This document shows positions 17,720 through 25,538 of a DNA stretch of 64,000 nt, piece by piece. The position numbers were made by a program, and so were the translations under genes. Within the stretch, counting starts at the first letter, position 1; each line of letters begins with the position of its first letter. The stretch comes from Sphingomonadales bacterium. Its GTDB lineage: Bacteria > Pseudomonadota > Alphaproteobacteria > Sphingomonadales > Sphingomonadaceae. Location of the stretch: the NCBI GenBank assembly GCA_016707885.1, contig JADJGU010000007.1:96525-160524 (forward strand). Reading direction: 5' to 3'. The notes beneath the pieces were generated by a model. The model was not told where the DNA came from. It did no database searches and saw nothing but the letters and a program-made list of their open reading frames with translations.

Positions 17720-17771
17720 GTGAGATGTAATGCCTCGTGCGGAGTGCGCTGTCGAGAGATAGTGCTTTTTG

Positions 17772-17917
17772 GTTTCACACGAAGGACGCGAAGGTTTTGA
17801 AGAGGGCAGAGCAAACCGATCCCGCAGGGATCATTCTTTGAACCGGACGTTTTTTGAATGCGCTTCGCGCAGGATTTACAATTACATCTTCAAAATCTTC
17901 GTGTCTTCGTGTGAAAC
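17772..17917. repeat. Imperfect long inverted repeat built from CACGAAG units (146 bp)
   Basis: Left arm 17772-17803 begins GTTTCACACGAAG and ends TTTTGAAGA. The reverse complement of right arm 17887-17917 has the same beginning and end and differs by only about four changes over 31-32 bases. Each arm repeats CACGAAG-like units. The interior holds a smaller perfect hairpin (GATCCC-GCA-GGGATC). No coding frame of note lies in the element. It fills the gap between trpC and moaC and could form a very long stem in the transcript. Confidence 0.8.
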
Positions 17918-17948
17918 GAAAATCACAATGGCTCCCGCCAGACTAAGC

Positions 17949-18740
17949 CTAAGCCCCAGTTAGCAAAGCCCGCGTTGCCGCCGCGACATCCGCCTGCCGC
18001 ATCAGGCTTTCCCCGACAAGGAAAGTCCGCACCCCACTCGCTGCCACCCGCACGCAATCGGCATGCGAGCCTATCCCGCTCTCGCACACCAGCAGCACAG
18101 CTTCGGGCACCATGCCCGCCAAGCGCTCGGTGGTCGCCAGATCGACCTCGAAGGTCTTAAGGTTGCGGTTGTTGACCCCGATCAGCCGAGAGTTCAGCCG
18201 CGTCAACGCGCGTTCCATCTCCACCTCGTCATGCACCTCAACCAGCACATCCAAAGCCTGCTCGCGCGCCGCCGCCTCAATCTCCACCATCGCTGCATCC
18301 TCAAGTGCTGCCACGATGATCAAAATCGCATCGGCCCCCATCGCCCTTGCTTCGGCGCATTGCCAGGGGTCGACCATGAAATCCTTGCGGATCACCGGCA
18401 GCGCGCACGCCGCCCGCGCCGCGATCAGATAGTCCTCATGCCCCTGAAAATAGGGCGCATCGGTCAGCACCGAAAGGCACGCCGCCCCGCCCGCCGCATA
18501 ATCGCGAGCATGCGATGCCGGATCGAAATCCGCACGGATCAGGCCCTTCGAAGGACTCGCTTTCTTGATCTCCGCTATCAGCGCAAAGCCATTCTCGGCC
18601 TTTGCCCGCAACGCCGCCTCAAAGCCGCGCACGGGGGAGGGGTCAGCCCAATCTGGCCGCCGCCCCGAAGGATAGCTCAGCTTGCGCGCCGCGACCTCAT
18701 CGCGCTTCGTGGCGCATATTTCATCCAATTTATTGGCCAT
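17949..18740 (-). CDS. trpC: Indole-3-glycerol phosphate synthase
   Basis: The 263-residue TIM-barrel enzyme performs the fourth step of tryptophan synthesis. Hallmarks are ALIAEIKKASPSKGLIR near the catalytic Lys, CLSVLTDAPYFQG, LPVIRKDFMVDPWQ and LIGVNNRNLKTFEVDL. ATG 18740 (MANKLDEICATKRDEV) is the family start. The frame stays open upstream to 18938, but that part lies in the divergent promoter region and overlaps the next gene. trpE, trpG and trpD lie about 10 kb away on the same strand rather than adjacent. Confidence 0.97.
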   Translation of the reverse strand: MANKLDEICATKRDEVAARKLSYPSGRRPDWADPSPVRGFEAALRAKAENGFALIAEIKKASPSKGLIRADFDPASHARDYAAGGAACLSVLTDAPYFQGHEDYLIAARAACALPVIRKDFMVDPWQCAEARAMGADAILIIVAALEDAAMVEIEAAAREQALDVLVEVHDEVEMERALTRLNSRLIGVNNRNLKTFEVDLATTERLAGMVPEAVLLVCESGIGSHADCVRVAASGVRTFLVGESLMRQADVAAATRALLTGA

Positions 18741-18898
18741 GCGCAGCGGGTAGCGCGCAGCGCGCCCTGTTGGAACCATTTTACGCACGGCAGCGCAAAG
18801 AATTTCGCCCGCTCCACCCGCTCCCCCAAAAAACCGCTGTCCTACACACCCCCTGATGCCATAACTGCCTGGCCTTTTCGTGCATGAAGGAAAAGGCA

Positions 18899-20086
18899 AT
18901 GGCGCAAGAGATACTCCCCCCAGAACCCGAACCCACACCAGAACCCACCACCCCGTTCGAAATCGATCCCGAAGACCTGCCCCCCGCGCTCGAATTCACC
19001 CCCGTGCCGCGCAAGCGCATCCGCGCAGACGGGCTCAACCCCATGCGGCAACGCGCCTTCATCACCTATTTGTCGGTCAATGGCAGCGTGGAAATGTCGG
19101 CCACCGCCGTGGGCGTCAGCGCGAACAGTTTCTACCAGCTCAAAAAGGCGGAAGGTGCCGAAAGCTTTGCCGCCGTATGGGACATAGCGATCGAAATGGG
19201 CGCGCGCCGCGTGCTCGATACGCTGATGGATCATGCCATCCACGGCACGCCTGAAAAGCTGCTGAAGGATGGCGAGGTCATCCTCGAACGGCGCAAATAT
19301 AATACCCGCGCGATGATGTGGATCGTCCAGCAACGCTTTCCGGAACTCTATGGCGGCAACCTCAACCTATCCGGCCGCCCGGCGAGCAGCCTGCCGCACG
19401 GCATCCAGAAACTGAAAGAGGAATGGCGAAAGGAGTGGGAGGAGGAAGCCGCCGCGAAAGAGGCGGAGATGCGCGCGCTTCATGAGGCGGAGCACAACAG
19501 CGCAGAGGCCAGCAAGGCCCGCTTCCTGAAAAAATATCAGGCAAAAGTGCGTGAGGAATATTTCTTCCGCGCAGAGGGCAACGCCATTGCCGCCGATTTC
19601 GCGCTGCGCCAGCTGGCGATGATGGAGGTGGTGATGGATGTCGGCGGGATTTGTATGGAGTTGATACAGGAGCATTTCCACAGCGCCCCGCATGGCGGCC
19701 CGTGGAGCACCGAAGTCAGCCGCGCGCTGGAGGATGCAAGGCACAGCGCATGGGCGCAAGCCATCGCCGAAGCCACCCGGCAGCGCGCGCGGGACGGGGG
19801 CGAAGGCTATGGAGCGGATATGCCGGGCGCAGACGCGTTTGGTGTGGCGGAGCCGGAGGAAGGGCAGGGCCCCCAAGCCCCCGATATGATCGCCCTCTAC
19901 CCCCGCCCGCACCGGCCATTTTATCTGAATGAGGAGGATATGGTGAGGGATGAGGTAGCCCGCACGCGGCTGAACTGGCTAGGCGGCAGTTACAGGGAGC
20001 GCGCGGCGGCGGAGGCCGAGTGGCGGGCAAACCGGCAGGTAGAGAGTGAGGGGCCGGAGGGGGATACGTTTTTGCCTGGGGGGTGA
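18899..20086 (+). CDS. Hypothetical protein with Pro/Glu-rich N-terminus and HTH-like domain
   Basis: The 395-residue hydrophilic protein starts with a PEPEPTPEP tract, then a basic patch (PRKRIRADG), then a helix-turn-helix-like region (about 50-95: FITYLSVNGSVEMSATAVGVS…). This resembles the DNA-binding head of phage terminase small subunits and of a sphingomonad protein family with no known role. The rest is highly charged helix with an EEEAAAKEAEM stretch. ATG 18899 is preferred to 18884 because AAGGAAAAGG sits before it. It is divergent from trpC and has no phage neighbours. Confidence 0.7.
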   Translation: MAQEILPPEPEPTPEPTTPFEIDPEDLPPALEFTPVPRKRIRADGLNPMRQRAFITYLSVNGSVEMSATAVGVSANSFYQLKKAEGAESFAAVWDIAIEMGARRVLDTLMDHAIHGTPEKLLKDGEVILERRKYNTRAMMWIVQQRFPELYGGNLNLSGRPASSLPHGIQKLKEEWRKEWEEEAAAKEAEMRALHEAEHNSAEASKARFLKKYQAKVREEYFFRAEGNAIAADFALRQLAMMEVVMDVGGICMELIQEHFHSAPHGGPWSTEVSRALEDARHSAWAQAIAEATRQRARDGGEGYGADMPGADAFGVAEPEEGQGPQAPDMIALYPRPHRPFYLNEEDMVRDEVARTRLNWLGGSYRERAAAEAEWRANRQVESEGPEGDTFLPGG

Positions 20087-20184
20087 GGGGGTAGCCGGTG
20101 CAGCCTTGCGAAGGGGTGCAAATTTCCCAAAGTTCTTGAAGGTGCAATATAGTCGCTGGATATTTCCCATTTTCTGATTAAACA

Positions 20185-20199
20185 GCGATAGCAAATCGC
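20185..20199. other. Small hairpin before the PNP-STAND-like gene
   Basis: GCGAT-AGCAA-ATCGC forms a five-base-pair stem followed by ATTTTTAAG, about 22 bases before the GTG start at 20222. It could be a weak terminator for the gene upstream, an attenuator or an operator. The short stem makes chance likely. Confidence 0.3.
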
Positions 20200-20221
20200 A
20201 TTTTTAAGATTAGGGAAAACA

Positions 20222-23200
20222 GTGAGCGGACAAAACTCTAGCATTGCGACAATCTTGGTCTTTGTCGCTCTTCCTGAAGAGCATGACCGCCTTCTCGAAC
20301 AATTTCCGTCTTTAAACAGTATTCCAGATAGCAAGTTTGTATATGTGGAACACGACATCAAGACTGATGGATTTCGGATGATATCAGTACTTGCAGAAGG
20401 AATGGGTATCGATAATGCCTTTGACGCAACAGCAGCAGGTATTTCGAAATTCAAACCTAACTTAATCGTGTGTTTGGGTATCGCTGGCTCGTTGACATCC
20501 GATCTTAAGATTGGTGATGTAAGTGTGTCTAGTGAAGTGATCGATGTTTCTCAGAACATCAAGATTACTGAAGTAGTTTCACCTCGGAAGAGGCGCCCAT
20601 CTAACCGAGCTAAGGCGCAGCGGCCTTTGGCATCAAAGACAATTGTAGAGTTATCGCCAAAGCCATTCTCTATCCTCCCTGAACTTTCCGCAAGTTTCAG
20701 ATTCCTGCGATCTCATCCAACGTTGAAGGTCGATTTAGCTGACTGGGTGGGCCAAGCGAAAGACAGGCGATCAGCGCTGCTCGGTGAAAATCCAAGTGCA
20801 GAATTGGCTGAAGAAATGTTGCGTGATCCGAGCGCCGAGATTGGGCCCATAATCAGTGGACCGGTGGTTGCTAGTTCTGCATTCAAAGATACACTTAAGA
20901 AGATCGACCGGAAGGTTATGGCAGTTGAAACAGAGTCGTCAGGCGTTTGCCGCGCGGCTGCTGCTGAATCTATTCCTTGCATTACGGTGCGAGGCATTTC
21001 CGATCATGCTGACGTCAACAAAAATGCACTTGAGCGGACTACCAAGCTTGCCGCCCGGCAGTTAGCTGCCGATAACGCCATTTCTTACTTCACTCTCCAG
21101 TTGCGCAACCCAAGTTTTATGCGAATTGCGTCAAATCATCATCAAGATGCTAATCAGCCACAGTTATTTAAGTGTAGCGATAGCGAACCAGATAAAATTT
21201 TTCTAAAAGTTTCGAGCGATATTGATGCATATCTTCAGAAAATGTCTCCAGAATATAAACATCGCCCAAACAACGCAAGTCTTCCAATTCCTCGTGTAAT
21301 GAATGATATGGTAGACGACGAAGTTGAAGAATTTACTTTAAAACGTCCAAGGCCAATATTTGAAGCGTTGCGGGATGCTCGCAACATATTTATAAAACTA
21401 CCAAAATCATATCCAAATCAAACTATTGCTTGGTCGATAGCTCAATCTCTTTTGAAAAGTGAAATGGATGGAAAGCAAATTTTGCCTTTGGTCGCGTCGG
21501 GGGACGAGTTAACACCGCCATCTAAAGGTATCGAGCATGCAACAGGAATAAATCCAAATGACCCTGCTATGTTACGACATTTCACTCCCGTACTTATAGT
21601 GAATGAGCCTCAGTTTCATTCACATCCGAAGATGAATTTTCTAATAACAGAAGTTCAAAAGTTTTCATCTTGCCCAACAATTTTCATCTCGCGATCCGAA
21701 TCTCCGACCGACCAAATTGATCGATTGAAAGCAGATCTAGGATTGATTGACCATTCTACTGCGCCAGTTCCGTTCCATGAGATCGCGTCCTACCTAGAGA
21801 CTGCATTTGAAATGAACTCCGCTGAGGCAGACTCAGTTGCAAGTCGATTGGATGAGACATTTTCCAAATTTAGGCTTCATACTCACCCAGCGTATTTTGT
21901 TGGTCTTCAAGAAACAACCCTTGATGCTCTCATTCAAGCAAATCAGCGTGCTGAGCTAATTCAACTTGCCGTAGATGGGTTGTTGACCTTTGTGGTTGCA
22001 TTCGACGAGTCACCAGTAAAATTAAGTCGAACAACAAGAGAGGAATTCCTATCTGACCTTGCTTTTGAAATAAGAGTTGAAAAGCGAACATATTCACGAG
22101 AAGATTTGTATTCTTATGTTAGAGAATTCTCTAAGAGAAAGGCTCTTGAAATACAGCCGGAAGAGTTTTTGAAAGGGTACTTTGCGGTAGGACTACTGAA
22201 CGATGCAAATGGAAGAGTTTCTTTTTCAGTACCTTTTCTTGAAGCATATCTTCTGTCTGAGCGTTTGCGAAGCGATGCTAAGTCTGCAGCTCTTTATTTT
22301 GAACCTCGTCAAGCTGAATTTGATCAGTTCACATTCGACTTGTATGTAGAGCGCGGAGCATGTGAGAGCGTTGTATCCGCTATTTGTAACTTTGCGCGAG
22401 AAACACTAAGTTTGTGCGATGAGACTGAAAATGTTTATCTTACTAAACAAGTAAAGCCGCGCGCCCTTTCTACTCCGCAAATGCTAGTTAAGCTTGCGAA
22501 CGAAATGGGTGAGGCGGCCGTAAGAATGGCAGAAAGTTCAGGATCCAAAGAGGTCCGAGATGAAAAGCAAAGGCTTTTGGATACAAGGCAAGCCGTTCGA
22601 GGTAAAGTCGCTTCGCGTGATCCAATGTCTAATAACGAACTTCCGGAAGAAACGAAGGCCGAATTTGCTAAATTGGACGCATTATCTCGTGCGTCGACAT
22701 TGCTTGCGACGCTAATAGGTTCGGGTGCCGAACGTCTAGATGGAAATATAAAGGAAGAAATCGCGAATCTAGTTTTGCAGATATTAGAGCGATTTTTACA
22801 TTACTGGACGATCAACCGCATGGTGGTCAACTTTGAGGAATTGAGGGAAGAATTAAAATCTGACGAAACTGTCGATAATCTTATAAAAGAACTAGGTTTA
22901 TATAGTGAGCAGAAAGAATCTATCAGAGAAAATCTTATGACATTCTTAGACGATCAGGAACTTAGACTTCTGAGTGGTCCTGGCGGAGTGTTATTTAGCC
23001 GACTTTCGCAGTATGCCGGCGTACGTTCACTTCGACCGATTTTCGCTAAAGTTAAACCGAATTGCACTATTCAAAAATTATTTCGCGATGCTTGGTTGAT
23101 GGACGTGGAGCACGAAAGCGGAAAGAAGGCACTTAAAGATACGTTGCAGCATTATAAAGGAAGCCCGCTACTTCGATTGATTATAACCAATCATTTGATG

Positions 23201-23338
23201 AACAGGATTTTTTGGCATCATTGGCAACGAGAATCTAAGGCCTCATTTGTCGATGTTGCACGTTACTCATTAGCTCCGCTTGGATTGAAGCCAGCTGATG
23301 AACACACGCAAAAAATGCTAAAAGGACCAACTCGATAA
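20222..23338 (+). CDS. PNP/MTAN-family nucleosidase-phosphorylase fused to degenerate STAND/NACHT-like module (candidate defence protein)
   Basis: This 1038-residue product starts at GTG with AGGGA upstream. Residues 1-295 match the purine nucleoside phosphorylase/MTA-SAH nucleosidase fold: ILVFVALPEEH at the start, GIAGSLTSDLKIGDVSVSS (86-104), AVETESSGVCRAA (234-246) and VRGISDHAD (256-264, supplying the catalytic-type Asp261). Residues 380-500 follow the STAND NTPase layout but are degenerate. The Walker A site is replaced by NIFIKLPKSYPNQTIAWS, Walker B reads PVLIVNEPQF, and a sensor-like PTIFISRSE follows. The remaining 500 residues are helical, with SFSVPFLEAYLLSERL near 667. The gene is AT-rich and solitary. 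Known PNP effectors in Detocs, CBASS and AVAST cleave ATP; the role here is inferred. Confidence 0.75.
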   Translation: MSGQNSSIATILVFVALPEEHDRLLEQFPSLNSIPDSKFVYVEHDIKTDGFRMISVLAEGMGIDNAFDATAAGISKFKPNLIVCLGIAGSLTSDLKIGDVSVSSEVIDVSQNIKITEVVSPRKRRPSNRAKAQRPLASKTIVELSPKPFSILPELSASFRFLRSHPTLKVDLADWVGQAKDRRSALLGENPSAELAEEMLRDPSAEIGPIISGPVVASSAFKDTLKKIDRKVMAVETESSGVCRAAAAESIPCITVRGISDHADVNKNALERTTKLAARQLAADNAISYFTLQLRNPSFMRIASNHHQDANQPQLFKCSDSEPDKIFLKVSSDIDAYLQKMSPEYKHRPNNASLPIPRVMNDMVDDEVEEFTLKRPRPIFEALRDARNIFIKLPKSYPNQTIAWSIAQSLLKSEMDGKQILPLVASGDELTPPSKGIEHATGINPNDPAMLRHFTPVLIVNEPQFHSHPKMNFLITEVQKFSSCPTIFISRSESPTDQIDRLKADLGLIDHSTAPVPFHEIASYLETAFEMNSAEADSVASRLDETFSKFRLHTHPAYFVGLQETTLDALIQANQRAELIQLAVDGLLTFVVAFDESPVKLSRTTREEFLSDLAFEIRVEKRTYSREDLYSYVREFSKRKALEIQPEEFLKGYFAVGLLNDANGRVSFSVPFLEAYLLSERLRSDAKSAALYFEPRQAEFDQFTFDLYVERGACESVVSAICNFARETLSLCDETENVYLTKQVKPRALSTPQMLVKLANEMGEAAVRMAESSGSKEVRDEKQRLLDTRQAVRGKVASRDPMSNNELPEETKAEFAKLDALSRASTLLATLIGSGAERLDGNIKEEIANLVLQILERFLHYWTINRMVVNFEELREELKSDETVDNLIKELGLYSEQKESIRENLMTFLDDQELRLLSGPGGVLFSRLSQYAGVRSLRPIFAKVKPNCTIQKLFRDAWLMDVEHESGKKALKDTLQHYKGSPLLRLIITNHLMNRIFWHHWQRESKASFVDVARYSLAPLGLKPADEHTQKMLKGPTR

Positions 23339-23402
23339 GTGCTAGGTCAGCTGAGTAACGGCGCGAGCTGTTATAGAACATTTGCATGCTTGTTCGCTGT
23401 CG

Positions 23403-23419
23403 CATTAAGCGCCTTAATG
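23403..23419. terminator. Perfect hairpin between convergent genes
   Basis: CATTAAG-CGC-CTTAATG is a perfect seven-base-pair stem with a three-base loop. It lies 64 bases after the PNP-STAND-like stop and 28 bases after the end of the small leftward gene. It has no T-run, so bidirectional termination is possible but unproven. Confidence 0.4.
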
Positions 23420-23447
23420 TACAGCTCATGCCAATTCGATGCACTCA

Positions 23448-23630
23448 CTATCGCAATTTCGCCAAAACAATCCCATCGGCCTTGGCACGGTCCCTGACCG
23501 ACTCCTCGCTGCGGGTCAGCGCCTTGGCGACGGCTTTCAGGGCCATGCCTTTTTTCGCCAGCGTGTGGAGCTTGTCGATCTCCGCTGCGGTCCATGGTTG
23601 TTTGTGCCGCTCAAAGATCGTCTTGCCCAT
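23448..23630 (-). CDS. SANT/Myb-like small DNA-binding protein
   Basis: The 60-residue basic protein contains a three-helix SANT/Myb-like pattern: PWTAAEIDKLHTLAKKGMALKAVAKALTRSEESVRDRAK. It probably binds DNA; the target is unknown. Its ATG overlaps the lepA TAA by one base (TAATG), and a GAGGA inside the lepA end serves as its ribosome site, so it is translationally coupled to lepA. Similar small proteins occur widely in alphaproteobacteria. Confidence 0.7.
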   Translation of the reverse strand: MGKTIFERHKQPWTAAEIDKLHTLAKKGMALKAVAKALTRSEESVRDRAKADGIVLAKLR

Positions 23631-25447
23631 TATTCCTCACCCATACGAAGCGCTGCGATGAAGGCTTCCTGAGGGATTGAGACGGAGCCATATTCTCTCA
23701 TTCTCGCCTTGCCCTTCTTCTGCTTTTCCAGCAGCTTTTTCTTGCGGCTGATGTCGCCGCCATAGCATTTGGCGGTCACATCCTTGCGCATCGCGGCGAT
23801 CGTCTCGCGCGCGATCACCTTGCCGCCGATCGCGGCCTGAATGGGGATTTTGAACAGGTGGCGGGGGATCAGGTCTTTCAGGCGCTCGCACATGCCGCGC
23901 CCGCGCGCCTCCGCGGTGCCGCGGTGGACGATCATGCTCAGCGCGTCGACCGGGTCTCCGTTGACGAGGATGCTCATCTTGACCAAGTCGCCCTCGCGGT
24001 GGCCGATCTGGTGGTAATCAAAGCTCGCATAGCCTCTGGAGATGCTCTTCAGCCGGTCGTAAAAATCGAACACCACTTCGTTCAAGGGCAGTTCGTAGAC
24101 GAGCTGAGCGCGGCCGCCGACATAGGTCAGCTGCTTCTGCACGCCGCGCCGGTCCTGGCATAGCTTCAGGATCGATCCCAGATATTCGTCGGGGCAGTAA
24201 ATCGTCGCCTCGATCCAGGGTTCCTGAATCTCGTCAATGCGGTTCACATCGGGCATGTCCGCCGGGTTGTGCAGCTCCATCTCGCGCGCATCGTCGGTCT
24301 TGCTGCGGCCGAGTTTCAGCTTGTAGACCACCGACGGCGCGGTGGTGATCAGATCGAGGTCGAATTCGCTGGTCAGGCGTTCCTGGATGATTTCCAGATG
24401 GAGCAGCCCCAGGAACCCGCAGCGAAAGCCAAAGCCCAAGGCCGCGCTGCTTTCGGTTTCAAAGCTGAACGACGCGTCGTTGAGGCGCAGCTTGGAGATG
24501 GATTCGCGCAGCTTCTCGAAATCCGCGGCGTCGGTGGGGAAGAGGCCGCAGAACACTACGGGCTGCACTTCCTTGAAGCCGGGCAGGGGCTCTGCCGCGG
24601 GGCGCTTCGCGTCTGTGATCGTATCACCCACGCGGGTTTGCGCGACTTCCTTGATCTGTGCGGTGATGATGCCGACTTCGCCCGCGGCGATTTCGGTGAG
24701 GATTTCCAGCTTGGGCCGCATGCAGCCGACGCGGTCGACCAGATGTTTGGTGCCGGCGGCCATGAACTGGATTTCCTGGCCTTTTTTGATCACGCCGTCG
24801 ATCACGCGGATCAGGATGACGACGCCCAGATAGGGGTCGTACCAGCTATCGACCAGCATGGCCTTCAACGGTGCGGTGCGGTCTCCCTTGGGCGGGGGGA
24901 TGCGGGTGACGATCGCCTCGAGCACTTCGGCGATGCCGATGCCGGATTTGGCACTGGTGAGGACCGCGTCGTCGGCGGGGAGGCCGATGATTTCCTCGAT
25001 TTCGGCCTTCACCTTGTCCACCTCTGCGGCGGGCAGGTCTATCTTGTTGATGACGGGGACGATTTCATGGTCATGCTCGATCGACTGGTACACATTGGCG
25101 AGGGTTTGGGCCTCGACCCCTTGCGCGGCGTCGACGACGAGCAGCGCGCCTTCGCATGCGGCAAGGCTGCGGCTGACTTCATAGGCGAAGTCGACATGGC
25201 CCGGCGTGTCCATCAGGTTCAGCTCATACAGCTGGCCGTCATTCGCGGTATAGTTCAGGCGCACGGTTTGTGCCTTGATGGTGATCCCGCGTTCCTTTTC
25301 AATATCCATATTATCAAGGACTTGCGCCGACATCTCGCGCTCACTCAGGCCACCCGTATGTTGGATTAGCCGGTCCGCCAAGGTCGACTTGCCATGATCA
25401 ATATGGGCGATAATGCTAAAGTTGCGGATGTGGGACAATTCAGTCAT
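23630..25447 (-). CDS. lepA: Elongation factor 4 (LepA)
   Basis: The 605-residue translational GTPase back-translocates or remodels stalled ribosomes. The G1 motif AHIDHGKST lies at about 14-22, G3 is DTPGHVDF and G4 NKIDLP. The C-terminal LepA-specific domain (KCYGGDISRKKKLLEKQKKGKARMR) is complete. ATG 25447 (MTELSHIRNF) is the family start; the frame stays open to 25483 without support. It diverges from the ABC-F gene with a 91-base gap. Confidence 0.98.
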   Translation of the reverse strand: MTELSHIRNFSIIAHIDHGKSTLADRLIQHTGGLSEREMSAQVLDNMDIEKERGITIKAQTVRLNYTANDGQLYELNLMDTPGHVDFAYEVSRSLAACEGALLVVDAAQGVEAQTLANVYQSIEHDHEIVPVINKIDLPAAEVDKVKAEIEEIIGLPADDAVLTSAKSGIGIAEVLEAIVTRIPPPKGDRTAPLKAMLVDSWYDPYLGVVILIRVIDGVIKKGQEIQFMAAGTKHLVDRVGCMRPKLEILTEIAAGEVGIITAQIKEVAQTRVGDTITDAKRPAAEPLPGFKEVQPVVFCGLFPTDAADFEKLRESISKLRLNDASFSFETESSAALGFGFRCGFLGLLHLEIIQERLTSEFDLDLITTAPSVVYKLKLGRSKTDDAREMELHNPADMPDVNRIDEIQEPWIEATIYCPDEYLGSILKLCQDRRGVQKQLTYVGGRAQLVYELPLNEVVFDFYDRLKSISRGYASFDYHQIGHREGDLVKMSILVNGDPVDALSMIVHRGTAEARGRGMCERLKDLIPRHLFKIPIQAAIGGKVIARETIAAMRKDVTAKCYGGDISRKKKLLEKQKKGKARMREYGSVSIPQEAFIAALRMGEE

Positions 25448-25538
25448 GCGCGCGCCTCTAGCAGCGCCTGACATTCCCCACAAGGCAGCGCAATCGCTGC
25501 ATGACAGCCGACATCACCTCTGCTAGGCGCGCGTCATC

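Noticed and set aside
17769..17963. 64-codon frame through the trpC-moaC gap
   Set aside because: It is produced by the inverted repeat and has no conserved content or ribosome site.
18741..18938. N-terminal extension of trpC
   Set aside because: The extra 66 codons lie in the divergent promoter region and overlap the HTH gene start; TrpC proteins begin at the MANKLDE-like Met.
20087..23447. Prophage or integrative element around the PNP-STAND-like gene
   Set aside because: No integrase, attachment site, tRNA or phage structural gene; only composition is foreign.
24269..25369. 366-codon open frame on the plus strand opposite lepA
   Set aside because: It is the antisense shadow of a strongly conserved GC-rich gene. 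The translation is His/Asp/Gly-rich with no family resemblance.
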